A DNA stretch of 64,000 bases from Sabethes cyaneus (taxonomy: Eukaryota; Arthropoda; Insecta; Diptera; Culicidae), in NCBI RefSeq assembly GCF_943734655.1, contig NC_071354.1, forward strand, positions 174,750,411 through 174,814,410, read 5' to 3'. Positions 1 through 10,884 of the stretch are shown in pieces (the stretch's first letter is position 1; the number at the start of each line of letters is the position of its first letter). Below the pieces are notes generated by a model. That model saw only the letters and a program-made list of their open reading frames with translations, was not told where the DNA came from and made no database searches. The translations under genes were made by a program, and so were the position numbers.

Positions 1-2044
1 AGTGCGTTTAATGTAGCCAGGTGCAAAACGGGTCAAGTCCGATAAAGATATTTTCGACAATGGTGAAGTGGTGTCATGTGGAACTAAAATTGAAAAACAA
101 TACTTGTGATATCATAAAGCAGGAGCCCGTCATGATTTTTCCTGCTGAAAACTAAACTGAACTATTTTTTATTTTGCGGAGTTATCGATTTTTATACGAT
201 ATAATTTTTCATTAAGGTAATAGCTGCGGAGCTCAGTGCCACCTTTCATGACGGAGGAGAAACGCAAAATTATTAATACGCCAGGGCCAAATGTCGCAAA
301 AGCATAATGAAAGTGACTCGAATTGAAGCTTGCGTTTTATTATTCTTATTGAAGCGTGGTTCGAAAGCTATACATTTGAGAGTTGCAAATTGTGAATGTA
401 CGTGGAAACGTCATCCTGTCGGTATATACATATATACGGAGACGGCACTTGCGAAATAATTCCTACGCCCCAACCGAGTCTATGTAAGCATACTAAACAG
501 CAGAAAATCGGCAAAAGTACTGAAAAAGTACGGTGTGTTTGTGACTGTATGTGTTAGAATATAAGGCAGTAACAAAGTTCCTTACTGGAATGAAAAGGAA
601 TAGCAATCACTGGAATGCACGTAATAGAATCTAAAATTACTAGATAGACGTCAGAGTATACTGAATAATAGGTAAAGGAAGAAAATATACAATATGACGC
701 AAGATAACGGCATCCATGTAAACAGTAAAATACAAACTGATACGGGAGGGAAATAATATCAATGAAATAGACAGATGATTAGAAAAAAAGTTTTAATACT
801 TAGGTGTTGAGATGAAGATTCAAATTTATTCACAATTTTCTTTTTTGCCGTTGTTATCTTTTTACAATAGTTTTAATGAAGTTTTCGAAAGATACATGGG
901 AAAAATTAACTACAATAAAATGCACCTTTGAATACAAACCTCTTCACGAGGTACACTACTAAAATTCATCCCTAGCGCCACAAGACTTGAATTGTTTGGT
1001 CTCAGTCTAAGGATCCACCCTTTATGACATGTTTAAGAATAACATTATTTTCAGACTAGACCGCGTACAAAAAGTGACATGCAATATATACATATGTTCC
1101 GTTCTATCTTCTACGGCAAACATTTGCTATTCACTGCCAAAATGAATACGCAAAGAGGAACAAGTGCTGCCTGCTTGCGGGAAACAAGACATAGAGAACA
1201 TATGCACCCCGGAAGCGTTCAAATAAATCTGCTGCTGGAGCTACGTGCATCACTTCCTGCGAAGCAACATGTTGGTCTTATGTACTTTCCAAGTAAGATG
1301 ACTACAATTTGGTAGTTAATTGTGAGTAAATATTTATAGTGGCATGGCGGCAGCAGCTTTACTTATAAGCTTGCCACAGCTGATGTTGTCAAACTGGGTG
1401 GTTCAGTTTTTTACAACTAACTGTATGTTAAGTAGAAAACTTCGTTGCTTGGGCTGTGATGGTGATCACGCTTTATGTTCGTTAAATTTTCTACTCGTTG
1501 TTTATTTTATTCGTAAGCAGCAGCTGAGGAGTATTAATCTTTCCAGAAGGGACTTGTGTTGGATGCAGTTAAACTTTTCCCGTACGATTCACGATCTACC
1601 ACGACACGTTATATGCAAATATGATGCTGGGATAGTATGGGCTTAGGATGTGAGTTGTTATCAGCAGGCATTTATCTGTACACTTCAGACACGGTTGTTC
1701 CTACGGTTGGTTCATTTTACAGACGTATACGGCTGATTATGCACAGTGACACAGTTAATTGTGTGAGAACGAGGCACTTTCAAGGAGGAAGCCATTGTAT
1801 TATACAGTAGAGTTTGCAAACTTTATCATTTTAGCCGGGAGTCGTTATGGGTGTGAATGTGTCTTTTCAAGACATATTTAGTTATGTACAAGTGCGTGAA
1901 AGTGAACATCACCACTGCTTGCAAATGTACACAAGGGACGAAGTCGCGTTTGACTTTCCCCTGTTTGAGCGACGTTGGTGTGTTGTGTATGGCTATAAAC
2001 TTAGCCGTAAAGATTAAATGTTTCTAAGTATCGTCGGTACTTAC
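1..2044. other. KCNQ intron or 3' flank, no gene recognised
   Basis: On the minus strand this stretch lies downstream of a donor site (GTAAGT at 2039-2044), so it begins as an intron. The next exon should enter in phase 1. I could not find a convincing acceptor and open frame for it here, so it is probably outside the window. Two plus-strand frames (1079-1315 and 1344-1646) are open but resemble no family I know and look like chance. Confidence 0.5.
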
Positions 2045-2235
2045 TTGAGCTTTCCGTGATGGTCTTCGGGCTACCGGGTTCGATTTCGATCTCGGTGTCG
2101 ATGCAGACCGACGCGAGATCCTCGATGCCAACCGGTTCCAGTTGGTCGGAATCGAGGTTAGGAACTACAATTACTACGTCACCACGATCATTCGTTTGAC
2201 CGGAACTGTTTCCTACGTACTGCGGAGGTATAGAA
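2045..2235 (-). CDS. KCNQ: KCNQ potassium channel, distal C-terminal exon
   Basis: This 191-nt exon belongs to the far cytoplasmic tail of a KCNQ (Kv7) voltage-gated K+ channel, beyond the subunit-assembly coiled coil. It is bounded by a pyrimidine-rich acceptor (TTTTTTACAG) and a consensus donor (GTAAGT). It enters in phase 2, completing a serine with the previous exon, and leaves in phase 1. The peptide begins SIPPQYVGNSS, runs through an acidic stretch (DLASVCIDTEIEIEP) and ends KTITESS. It has no stop in this frame. The assignment rests mainly on phase continuity with the upstream exons, because this tail is poorly conserved across the family. Only the exon is coding; the open frame continuing at each side is intron read-through. 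Confidence 0.8.
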
Positions 2236-2394
2236 CTGTAAAAAAGCAGAGAAAAGTGAAGTGTGAGAGGATAAACTTTTTTAAAATGCAATCTGAATTC
2301 TAAAAATCGAAAATCGAGATTCAATGTTTCGTTTAGATTCTACCTTTTTGTACAATGTGGCATATCATTCTTCGGAAATACACCGGTAGCTTAC

Positions 2395-2543
2395 CTTAAG
2401 GTTACACGCTTCTTAATCCTATGACCCAGGTCGGAGTATCCGCGTTGCATTGGTGGACGTTTTTGCTGTATTGGTTCTTCGAATGTTTTCGCTATCGGTG
2501 AATTCGGCTCCGAAAATTGTTTATCTATTAAAATAGGTTTTGG
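2395..2543 (-). CDS. KCNQ: KCNQ potassium channel, C-terminal tail exon
   Basis: This 149-nt exon joins in phase 0 to the exon at 2844-3038 and leaves in phase 2. The acceptor used (TTTCCCCGTCACCAG) has a strong pyrimidine tract. A nearer AG, at AATAG, would put a stop in frame or break the phase, which is why I chose this start. The 49 complete codons read PKPILIDKQF at the start and YSDLGHRIKKRVTL at the end, with a basic KKR patch. The donor is TTAAG/GTAAGC. It is too short to appear as a long open frame and was found by reading the intron. It lies in the variable region after the assembly domain. No function beyond belonging to the channel tail can be assigned. Confidence 0.8.
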
Positions 2544-2843
2544 CTGGTGACGGGGAAACGAAAGAAAAATACATAATATGATATTAGTTTACTATGTTTC
2601 GTAACTGTAATCGAATAATTTTAAAGTATATTGGGTTGTTATAAAATGATTTGCTTGAAAATGCTATAAAATGATTGTTATACTAATATGTAAATTAGAT
2701 TAGTTTTCTCCATGGTTTAGTGATTTCGTTATACATGGTTTAAAATGGACAAAAATACGCACAGCTACAGATTTTTCGTTCATTTTTCATTTTAGCATGA
2801 TTTACCGGAATAGACGCCAACGCCCAAATTCAGTCGTACTTAC

Positions 2844-3038
2844 TTTTAACGAACCACTAGAACTACTTGTCACAGATGTGATTACAGCCGCTGCTCCGCC
2901 CCCTTTCGGTGGCAACGATGGAAGGTTTGGATTGTTGGAATGTGATGTGTCAGGATGAAGAGGAAGTGATAAAAGACGCTTCCGATCCTGCATGTATAAC
3001 TCTATAAACGTATCTACCTTTGTCTCTATGTCATCGAC
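2844..3038 (-). CDS. KCNQ: KCNQ potassium channel, assembly coiled-coil exon
   Basis: This 195-nt exon has exactly 65 codons, phase 0 at both ends, with acceptor TTTACACAG and donor GTAAGT. It starts VDDIETKVDTFIELYMQDRK, which continues the heptad pattern of the preceding exon (SRVVKIERQ). In Kv7 channels this segment is the C-terminal part of helix D, the coiled coil that sets tetramer assembly and subunit specificity. The match to vertebrate family members is clear in pattern (RLGKVEKQV followed by KLDFLVNIY in KCNQ2). The second half is a low-complexity linker rich in Ser, Pro and Gly (PPKGGGAAA, then a Ser/Thr run), as is usual after the coiled coil. Confidence 0.9.
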
Positions 3039-3118
3039 CTGTGTAAATCGGGAAAAGAAAAAATAGGAAAAAAATAAATAATATTGCTTTGAATGAATTT
3101 TGAACTTTCCACACTTAC

Positions 3119-3215
3119 TTGTCTTTCAATTTTCACTACACGAGAAGCTAAGCTAATTTTCGATGCATACACATCTTTTGATTTTGATCCTTGTTTGCCA
3201 AGAATTTGGTCTAAC
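3119..3215 (-). CDS. KCNQ: KCNQ potassium channel, helix C end and coiled-coil start
   Basis: This 97-nt exon enters in phase 2 and leaves in phase 0 at GTAAGT. Its first base completes the arginine begun by either alternative upstream exon, giving R-LDQILGKQGSK. It then reads SKDVYASKISLASRVVKIERQ. The vertebrate counterpart is RVDQIVG followed by a spacer and GRLGKVEKQV, so this exon carries the end of helix C, the short linker, and the first heptads of helix D. The acceptor is CGCCAACAG. Both alternative exons (20590-20717 and 37382-37509) end with the same AG, so both can splice here without a frame change. Confidence 0.93.
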
Positions 3216-5224
3216 CTGTTGGCGAAGGAAGACACAATTGGCGGGGAAAAAAAAGAAAAGCATTAAAAGGCCGGCATTTGACTGCAGCTATTTCAATCGT
3301 TCTAAGAAAATGGTTATAATTCCGCTCAATGGTTTTATGGAGAAACAAAAATACGTTGAGAAGCCGTTACTGCAACTTTAAATAACTGCAATTGGATAAC
3401 TTGTAGTGAGCGGAAACGGGTCCTATCTGATTTGCTAGCATGCTTCCGAAGGACTGGAGGGTATAATTCACATTCTGTCTAAATTATACATTATTTGACA
3501 GCTTGCATGACTGCTTAAATAGGTTCTTTGAATTCTAGACGTATTCGAAAACGATACCGAGTGCAGCAAGGCCACCGGTAGCAGCAACCGTAATGATCAT
3601 GTCAAAAGTCAACTACTGCAGTAAACAGGCAGCGCTGCTTGGAAGCAATATAACAATCACTCAATATACCGTGCCAATATATATCTTTTCCGCTTATTTT
3701 TTTTTCTCAATTTGATCGAAGGGAAAATTGTTTTCGAGCACGCTGCAATCGGTCGTTTTCCGCCATTGAAAAAGCATGCACCAATCAACGGTAGCGCGGG
3801 AGGGCGGCAAGCTTGGGGGTAGATTGCAATGCGGTGCAGCAACTGGCGCAGAAAAAGGAATTATTCTTGGTTCTCTACGGCCAGGACGAGGAGGGGTTGG
3901 GCAGGGGCGATTCAAAAGTTTTCCTTTACAAAGCTTTTCGTGACGGCTTTTGTTCGCATCACTTCGCAGTCGGCTCTTTCATCTCCTGTATTTTTCTCTC
4001 TCCCTTATTTATAGTTTAATGCATTGGAAAATGTTAGCAAATAGAGGTTATTTAGCAGTGCAGCGACAGTATAATAGTAATAAAGCAATAGCGAGTGTTT
4101 CCGATATGGAAAATTTTGTACGAATAATGCGATATTCAGAAAGCGATAGAGTGAACTTATGCTTTATAGCTCGAACATTGAACAGATCATGCGATATGTA
4201 CAGAACATAATTTGCAACCTAATTGCATTGCAATTCTGAAGAGAAATTTAAACGTTGTTTTCGATACTGGAGGTAAAGATGGTTGTTCTTTATTTAAATT
4301 TCGCTTGAAAAGTCATCCATTGAAAGCTTCACTATTCTATGGTAGTTATTTTTGATACGTGAATAGATACAATTTTAACAAACTATTACAAAGCAGACAA
4401 TTGTTTTCAGTAACTGGTTCACCTGTTTTACGTTGTTGGTTGGTTGCTTTACTAGCATTACAGTATGCTTCTTTGGGGCATTGTTTACGAGCGTGACGAG
4501 GCAAAATTTTGTAAAGCTCATTATTACGCTTTAGCTGCATTGCGCTGGGTATTTTAATGTAATTTTGCGATGTGGCATTGTTGTTCCATAAAGGATTGTA
4601 TATTCATCGGTAGGCGGCAGTTAAAATAATAATACCGCTTTGGAAAATTGTTTTATGTTTGGAAAATAGTTTTATTATAATGATACCCCCAGGAGCTGTT
4701 GGTTCCGTTATTGCTCTTTGCAATGAAGGATGCCACGAAATTGTAAATGAAGAAGGATCGATTGGATATGTTAGAGACAAATATATAACATGTAGCATAC
4801 ACTCAAGTCTTTTTTTACACGGTTTGTTTTTTTCGATTACTCGAAAACGGTGCAGTTAAGGAACTATTTATAATCTACGTGAGGAATGTCGAGCTACTCC
4901 CAAAGGTATTGAGAAATAAATGAATGGTCTCTAAGTTACCCCGTTCTTAATACTCAAAAAACCAAACCGTTTAAAAAAAGTACTTGAGTGTACATGTATG
5001 TGCAGTACCATAGGCTTCCCAGTTGGCCTCGAGATAAAATACTGGTGTGCTGGATCCAAACAGGCCAGTCATTGTATCTTCGAATTTCGATTATTATTCG
5101 ATCGATTATTGCAACTATTCGTGCTTAAGGCGTTAAACTTCTGGTGTGTTTTTTCGAAGCTGTTAAAATTCGAATAAAAATATTTCAATTAGGTATTTTA
5201 ATATCCGATTAGCTGAATGAATCT
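3216..5224. other. KCNQ intron, no other gene recognised
   Basis: This is the start of the 17.4-kb intron between the distal alternative exon and the coiled-coil exons. Short open frames occur on both strands (for example 3813-4019 and 4659-4859), but none has family resemblance, splice signals or codon bias. Confidence 0.6.
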
Positions 5225-6535
5225 AACAAATAACGGTTCGAAAGAAAAATTGTGACAATGAGAGGGAAAAAGGGTTGTAAAAAGAGAAACAAGTGGAGAA
5301 AAAAGGAAAACGAGGCATAAAACAAGAAAACTGAACATAAAAAGAGGGAAATCGGAAAAGAAAAGAAGGAAAGATGATACAGAAAACGAGGAAATGGACA
5401 GAAAAGGAGAAAAATGGAATAAACAAGAAAAAAAACAGGTCAGAAATGGAAGAAAGAAAAAACGGGAGCAGGAAAATTGAGAAACTAAAATAGGTAAAGA
5501 GGAGCATGACAAAAACGAAAACGAAAGACAAACGAGATAAAACGAAAAAGATGACTGAAAAAGATAGAGCATCCAAGAGGAAGGACGGAACAGACGAATA
5601 CAAAAAAATGAAAAGGAATAAACGGATCGGAAAACAAAAATAGACCGAAGAAGAGGAAAACGGACCTAAAAATGAAAGAATAAAGAAGAAAATCAGCACA
5701 GTGAACAAAAAAAAAAAAACGAGAAGAAAATGTGACTGAAAAAGGCGAAAAATAGGACAGAAGAGAAGGAAGAAACAACGGGCACAAAAAGGAATAACGA
5801 GACGTGAAGAGGGAAGGCGGGACAGAAAAAAAAATTGACAGATGAAGTGGGAAAACGAGAAAGAAAAAGAAAGAAGGCGTGGAAAAAGAGGTCACACGGG
5901 ATATAAAAGGAGAAATATGGGACAAAATGGAAATGGGATGGGAAAATGAGAGGATTGAAAAAGAATAAAAACAAAAAGCGGACCAATGAAAAAGGTAAAA
6001 CTGTCGAGAAAAAGACAAAAAACGAGAAATAAAATAGAAAAACCGGAAAGCAAAAGGAAAAAGGGAGCCAAAAACAAAATAAATAGGACAGAAAAGAAGA
6101 AAAAAATACCACAATAGATCAAAACAATGGTACAGGTGGGGCCAACCTTCCAACAAAAAAAAATAAAATAAGACACCATAAAGAGCAAAACAGAACAGCC
6201 GAAGAAAAAAACGAGTGGCAGAGTTGGAAAAACACAGAAAATGGAAACGAACAAAAGAAGAAAAGAAAAGAAAATACGAAAAAGGCGAAAGAAAATTACA
6301 AAAAATGAGAGGGCAAGAAGAAGAACATGGTTGAAAATAAGAAAAAATGGGACAAGAAATGAAGAAAACACGGGAATAACAGAACAGAAAACGCGAGAAA
6401 AAACAAAAATGAGAGAAAAAACAAAAAAATTCGAAATGAAAAGAAGAAAAGTGAGAGCAAACCAAGAAAACGATACAGAAAAAACGGAACAAGTGAAAAA
6501 ACGGAATTGGAAAAGAGAAAAAACGAACTGAAAAG
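5225..6535. repeat. Degenerate purine-rich tandem array, block 1
   Basis: The plus strand is overwhelmingly A and G, made of decayed short units of the type GAAAAACGGGACAGAAAAAG. It gives long Phe/Ser/Leu-rich open frames on the minus strand. These are composition artefacts: all three frames read alike. A unique-looking piece at about 6108-6150 (CACAATAGATC, then AAAACAATGGT) recurs in a related form at about 16924-16950 in the second array, so the two arrays share an origin. Confidence 0.85.
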
Positions 6536-6565
6536 AGCTAACACGTCTGAGAGAGTAAGACGATA

Positions 6566-6860
6566 TATGTCTATCCTAATTTCAAGTAAAACTTCTAAGT
6601 ATCTAGTTTCGTGTCTATGTCCAAATTTAATGTCCAATGCCAAGTTTAATTTGTTAGTCTGACTTTAAGTCGAATTTCAAATTTTATTTCATGTCCATTG
6701 ACAAGTCTAATTTTAACTTCGATTTTAAGTCCAACTTCAAGTACACTTCAAGTCCGATTTCATGTTGAATTTTAAATGCTTTCAACTTTAACTTCAAGTT
6801 CGATTTCAAATACAGTTTCAAGTCCAATTTCAAATCCATTTATATTCAGTTGAAGTCCAA
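6566..6860. repeat. 12-bp degenerate array (AAGTCCAATTTC type)
   Basis: Variants of AAGTCCAATTTC and AAGTTCGATTTC follow one another for about 300 bases, between the two purine-rich blocks. The same motif is present at 18000-18110 and 34380-34890. It is a minisatellite with no coding value. Confidence 0.8.
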
Positions 6861-6869
6861 AGTGACAGA

Positions 6870-7905
6870 ACAGGAGAAAAAACGAAACAAAAAAAAAAGG
6901 AAATAATTTCTTCCTTATTTCAGCATAGCATAATTAGAGGAAGGGTGGAACAGTTGAAAACAAACAAATTAGAAAGGCGGTAGAAAACAAAAAGAAACTG
7001 ATAAAAAGATAGAAAGATAAAAGAGCGGCCTTAAAATGGAAGAAAAAAGACAAAAAACAAGAGGAAAATTAGGACTGGAAAGAGCGAAAAACGGCGGAAA
7101 AAGGAGAAAGAAGAAAAAAGTGGGTTGAAAAATGGAAAACGAGAAAGAAAAAGAAGGAAAACTAGACAAAAAGAAAGCAGACGGAACAAAGAAAGAAGAA
7201 AAATGGGACAGAAAAAAAGGAAAGAAGAAAAGTGGGCAGAAAAAGAAAAAAATGAGAAAGAAAAAGGAGAAAACGAAACAAAAAGAGGGAAGACGGAACA
7301 GCAAAAGAAAAAAGTGACAGGGAAGGTAGGGAAACAGAAAAGGAAAAGAGGGAAAACGAGACAGGAGTGCGTAACTGGAACGGAAAACAAGAGAAACCAA
7401 AAGGAAAAAGAAGAATAGCGAGAAAAAAGAAATTCGATTGATAAAACAAGGAAAGGGGCAAAAAGAGGTCAAACCAAATATAAAACGAGAAAGATGGCAC
7501 AAATTCGGAATGGGATTGGATCGGAAAATGAAATAAAAATGAAGAAATAGAAAATAGGAAAAACGGACCAAAGAAAAAGGTAAAATTGTGGGGTATTGAG
7601 ACGAAAAACGGGATATAAAAAAGGGAAACCGGATACCAAAAGTAAAAATAGGGAGCCAAAAGAGTCATAAATATGACATGAGTGAAAAATAAGAGGAAAC
7701 CGGAAATGGGATAGGAAACGAAGAAAAACGGAACAATGCAACAGAAAACAACGGACAAATAAAACAGAAAAATGAGAGAATAATAGAATGAGAGCAAGAA
7801 CCACGAAACCGACACAGAAAAGAAGAAAAAATGGAACAAGTAGAAAAACGGGACTGGAGAAGAAAAAAAAAGGAACAGAAAAGAGGCAAAACTTGCGAGA
7901 GAGTA
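6870..7905. repeat. Degenerate purine-rich tandem array, block 2
   Basis: This continues block 1 after the 12-bp array, with the same GAAAAACGGGACAG-like units and strand asymmetry. Its right edge (GAGAGAGTAAAACTGTCC) resembles the right edge of block 1 (GAGAGAGTAAGACGATAT, near 6550), suggesting that a unit of array plus edge was duplicated. Confidence 0.8.
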
Positions 7906-7929
7906 AAACTGTCCAAATTTCACCCGAAT

Positions 7930-9039
7930 GTTTGAAGTTTTTAACTTAATCCGTCACTATTACTAGATTTTCCGGTCCAAAACATTCTTCTGAAAGGTCA
8001 GGTGCCTCACCTTTGATTTATGTCTGGGTACGCAAGTGAGCAGCATTATTTTTTGTTCGAAAACAGACAAAGCGTCAAAGACAAACTTTATTATATCGAA
8101 TAAATAAATCACCAAAAAAAGAGGATGTTAATTTTTTGAACACATTTCGAATCAGTCCATTTCTTTACTTGACTTTCTTGAGGGACCATTGGTTTTGAAA
8201 CAGCAATTACAGGTCGGCTCAAGGGATAAATAAATCTACACGGAACTGTTGTTCTTTGTTTTTCAGGCAATTAAAATTCCGCGCATTGTGGGTAAATATG
8301 AAAACTGTAAATGAAGCGCACAGAAACATACATTACGAACGTTGTTTTTCCGAATACAAGAAGTGAAAACGGTGAGTAATAAATAGCTAATCCTGCAGGT
8401 GTTCAGCGAAAGAGTCAGTGGGTATAACTTTTTGCTGATTGATACCTGCCAAAAGTGCTGTTGAGTAGAAAATAAAACTGTTTTTTATACATATAGCATA
8501 TAGTATATAGTAATTTTGACTACACCCTACTAGAAGCGCCAACCAACCAACAACGTCGTCCCACGAAGCATTTGTCACATACGTTTAATCAGCCGACTGC
8601 TCACCTATAGTATGTTCCAATTAAAATATATTTGCTCGGCAGGTTTTTCAACTACCCACATGGGATAACTTTTCGATGCACCATCTACGGTAAATGACCT
8701 TTAAGATTAGTTTCAAGAATTTTATGCTTCCGACGAGTCTGTCTGGCTCGCTAAATTGAGTTTTATTTAAATTGCAATGCAAGGTGCAATAGCTGCGGAA
8801 TAAATTGATTATGTGGAAGATAGAAGCGGCAAGATAGTATGCAACTAGGATGCATTTCGTTTAACAATCACATGCAAAACTCGATACCAGGCAGGCTCAT
8901 TCGATGCAAAACAACGCGCATAGTTTGATAACTAGAGCATACTTAGTCGTAAGCCGAGATCGTGCGTTTAGTGGATGAGGCGAGGCGATATAGGTACATT
9001 TGCGTTCTTTCTTTACCCTCCCCTTGCGTTGAATGAAAC
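7930..9039. other. KCNQ intron, no feature recognised
   Basis: This is AT-rich intronic sequence between the purine array and the Transib-like element. I see no coding, RNA or repeat structure that I can support. Confidence 0.55.
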
Positions 9040-9044
9040 CGGTG

Positions 9045-10879
9045 CACAGTGGGGAATCGCTGGCCAGCAGCCAAAAAATGAAAGTTCATTTCGACTCTCC
9101 GTTGTATTTTTCCTGTGATTCTATACTATTGAAGTGTTCAAATCCAAAATTTTAGATCAATATGATAAAATTTGAATTTTCTATGAATCTGGAAAGTATG
9201 CTATCTCAGCATGTTTTAGCGTTTTTTTGAAAAATAACCCAATATTTCAAAACATGCTAGAGGTCAAATGGTACCTCGGATTTCAATGGCGTCTAAGGAA
9301 AAGTTCTTCAAAAAATAGTGCTGAATAAAGCCCATTAATTGAGTATGCAGTAATTTTATCATAGTATGCCTCAATTTTAATTTTCATTAAAAAAGTGCCA
9401 TATTTTCGCGTAAAACACGCTTAAAAGTTTTGAAGCCAAGGTTCGCCACTATTGACACTACCGGTAAAAGTTAGCGTAAAATATGAGCTTTCAAATGGAT
9501 ATAGTTTCATTTAGCGCAGAGTAGCGCAGAGCACAAATGTTACGCTTGTAAGGCTACTATATCAGAATTCAACAATATAGACAAAATGCAAACACTTAAA
9601 GTAAACGGTGGATATCTTAATTATGGGATATCTCCTTTACATTGTTGGATAGGCTGCTTCGAATGTATGGTCAATATTGCATATTGACCAGATTTTAGAG
9701 GCTGGAGGAAATCTCGAGGATACAGCGATAGTAATGACGGAAATCCAGCTCGAAGATCTTATGCCAATCCTGGTATTTGTTCTGAAATCACGGGTATTGA
9801 TATGAAATTAATTAAAAGGTTGAGAAATTTTCTTATAGCAAGTTCTTGAACACATTATTTCAGAAAAATTCGAAACTTATTGATTGTATACCAAAAACCT
9901 TTACGTCAGGGTATAGTCCTCATATAATACGTCCACTGCAATGCAAAGAATTTGAATTCGCGGTCATACATGAATCTAGACAACTATATTGCTGATAGGA
10001 CGAATGACAGAAGAAGCACAAAAATAAGTTTTTTGTTTAATTATAGTCACTTTAACAACTCGGGTCATTCGTGACTTCTGCGGGGTTGGGAATTGAATCA
10101 CGGTCGTCGGTGCCCAAGTAACAATTTGGGTTTTATTACACTCCCATGATGGCATTTAAGACCAAAATTAGTCTTCAAGACCACCATAAGAGTACAATAA
10201 AACTCACATTGTTGCTAGGGTGTGAGAGCCGTGAATGCTAGCCACTGCACCGGTATTGACCCTCACGAAAATAAGGTTATTACCAATATTTGTAAGACAA
10301 TATTTTACATGCAAAAATAAGTGTGAAAATACAAATCGTGATAGACTTATTCGCCTTCATATTTCTCCGGATAAAGCTTATAGCTTCTTCGAAACGGAAA
10401 AATGTAATTAGAATAATCTTTCTCAGAACGCTATATTACTATTGAAGACGAAACGTGAAACTAGTGATTCTGCAGAAGGAGAAGAAGAAGAAGAAAAAGA
10501 AGAAGATAGAGATAAAGAAGATTAAGAAAACTAATAAGGCGAAAAGTTTTGATTTTTGATTAATATTAACTTATATGGATTTTGTGTTGACTATTAAAGC
10601 TCATACTTGCTTTGAATTGTTTTATATAATGTTTTATCCTATAAAAATCCATCTGCAATAGTTTTCCAAATGACCCTCATTTCTTATACTTCATTATACT
10701 TAAAAAATAATTGAAAAATAAATAAAAATTCTCCCTAACACAAAAAATATACGTTCTAATGCAAAATAAACCTGAAATTCGGGCTCAGCACCCCAAAATT
10801 ACTTAAGAACCACGTATTATCCTTGATTTAAAGAGATTTTTTTGCTTGGCCAGCGTTTGTATGGAGTCGCCCCACTGTG
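9045..10879. mobile_element. Non-autonomous Transib-like DNA transposon
   Basis: The left end reads CACAGTGGGG and the right end is its exact inverse, CCCCACTGTG. Both flanks carry the same 5-bp duplication, CGGTG (9040-9044 and 10880-10884). A CGCTGGCCA motif and an A-rich run recur just inside both ends in inverted orientation. Transib elements make 5-bp GC-rich target duplications and have termini beginning CACWRTG, so this superfamily fits best. The 1835-bp interior has no transposase reading frame that I can see. A small palindromic MITE is nested at 10113-10220. The boundaries are seen directly; the superfamily is inferred. Confidence 0.72.
10113..10220. mobile_element. Short palindromic MITE, copy a
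   Basis: This is a 108-bp near-perfect foldback beginning CCCAAGTAACAA and ending TTGTTGCTAGGG, flanked by TG on both sides. A second full copy lies at 47172-47287 and a partial one near 52886. It contains the characteristic inverted pair AAGACCAAAATT/AGTCTTCAAGACC. It is inserted inside the Transib-like element, so it is the younger of the two. Confidence 0.75.
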
Positions 10880-10884
10880 CGGTG

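Noticed and set aside
5198..7923. Long minus-strand Phe/Ser/Leu-rich open frames (up to 335 codons)
   Set aside because: They arise from the purine-rich array. All frames are similarly open, there is no domain, and composition alone explains the length.
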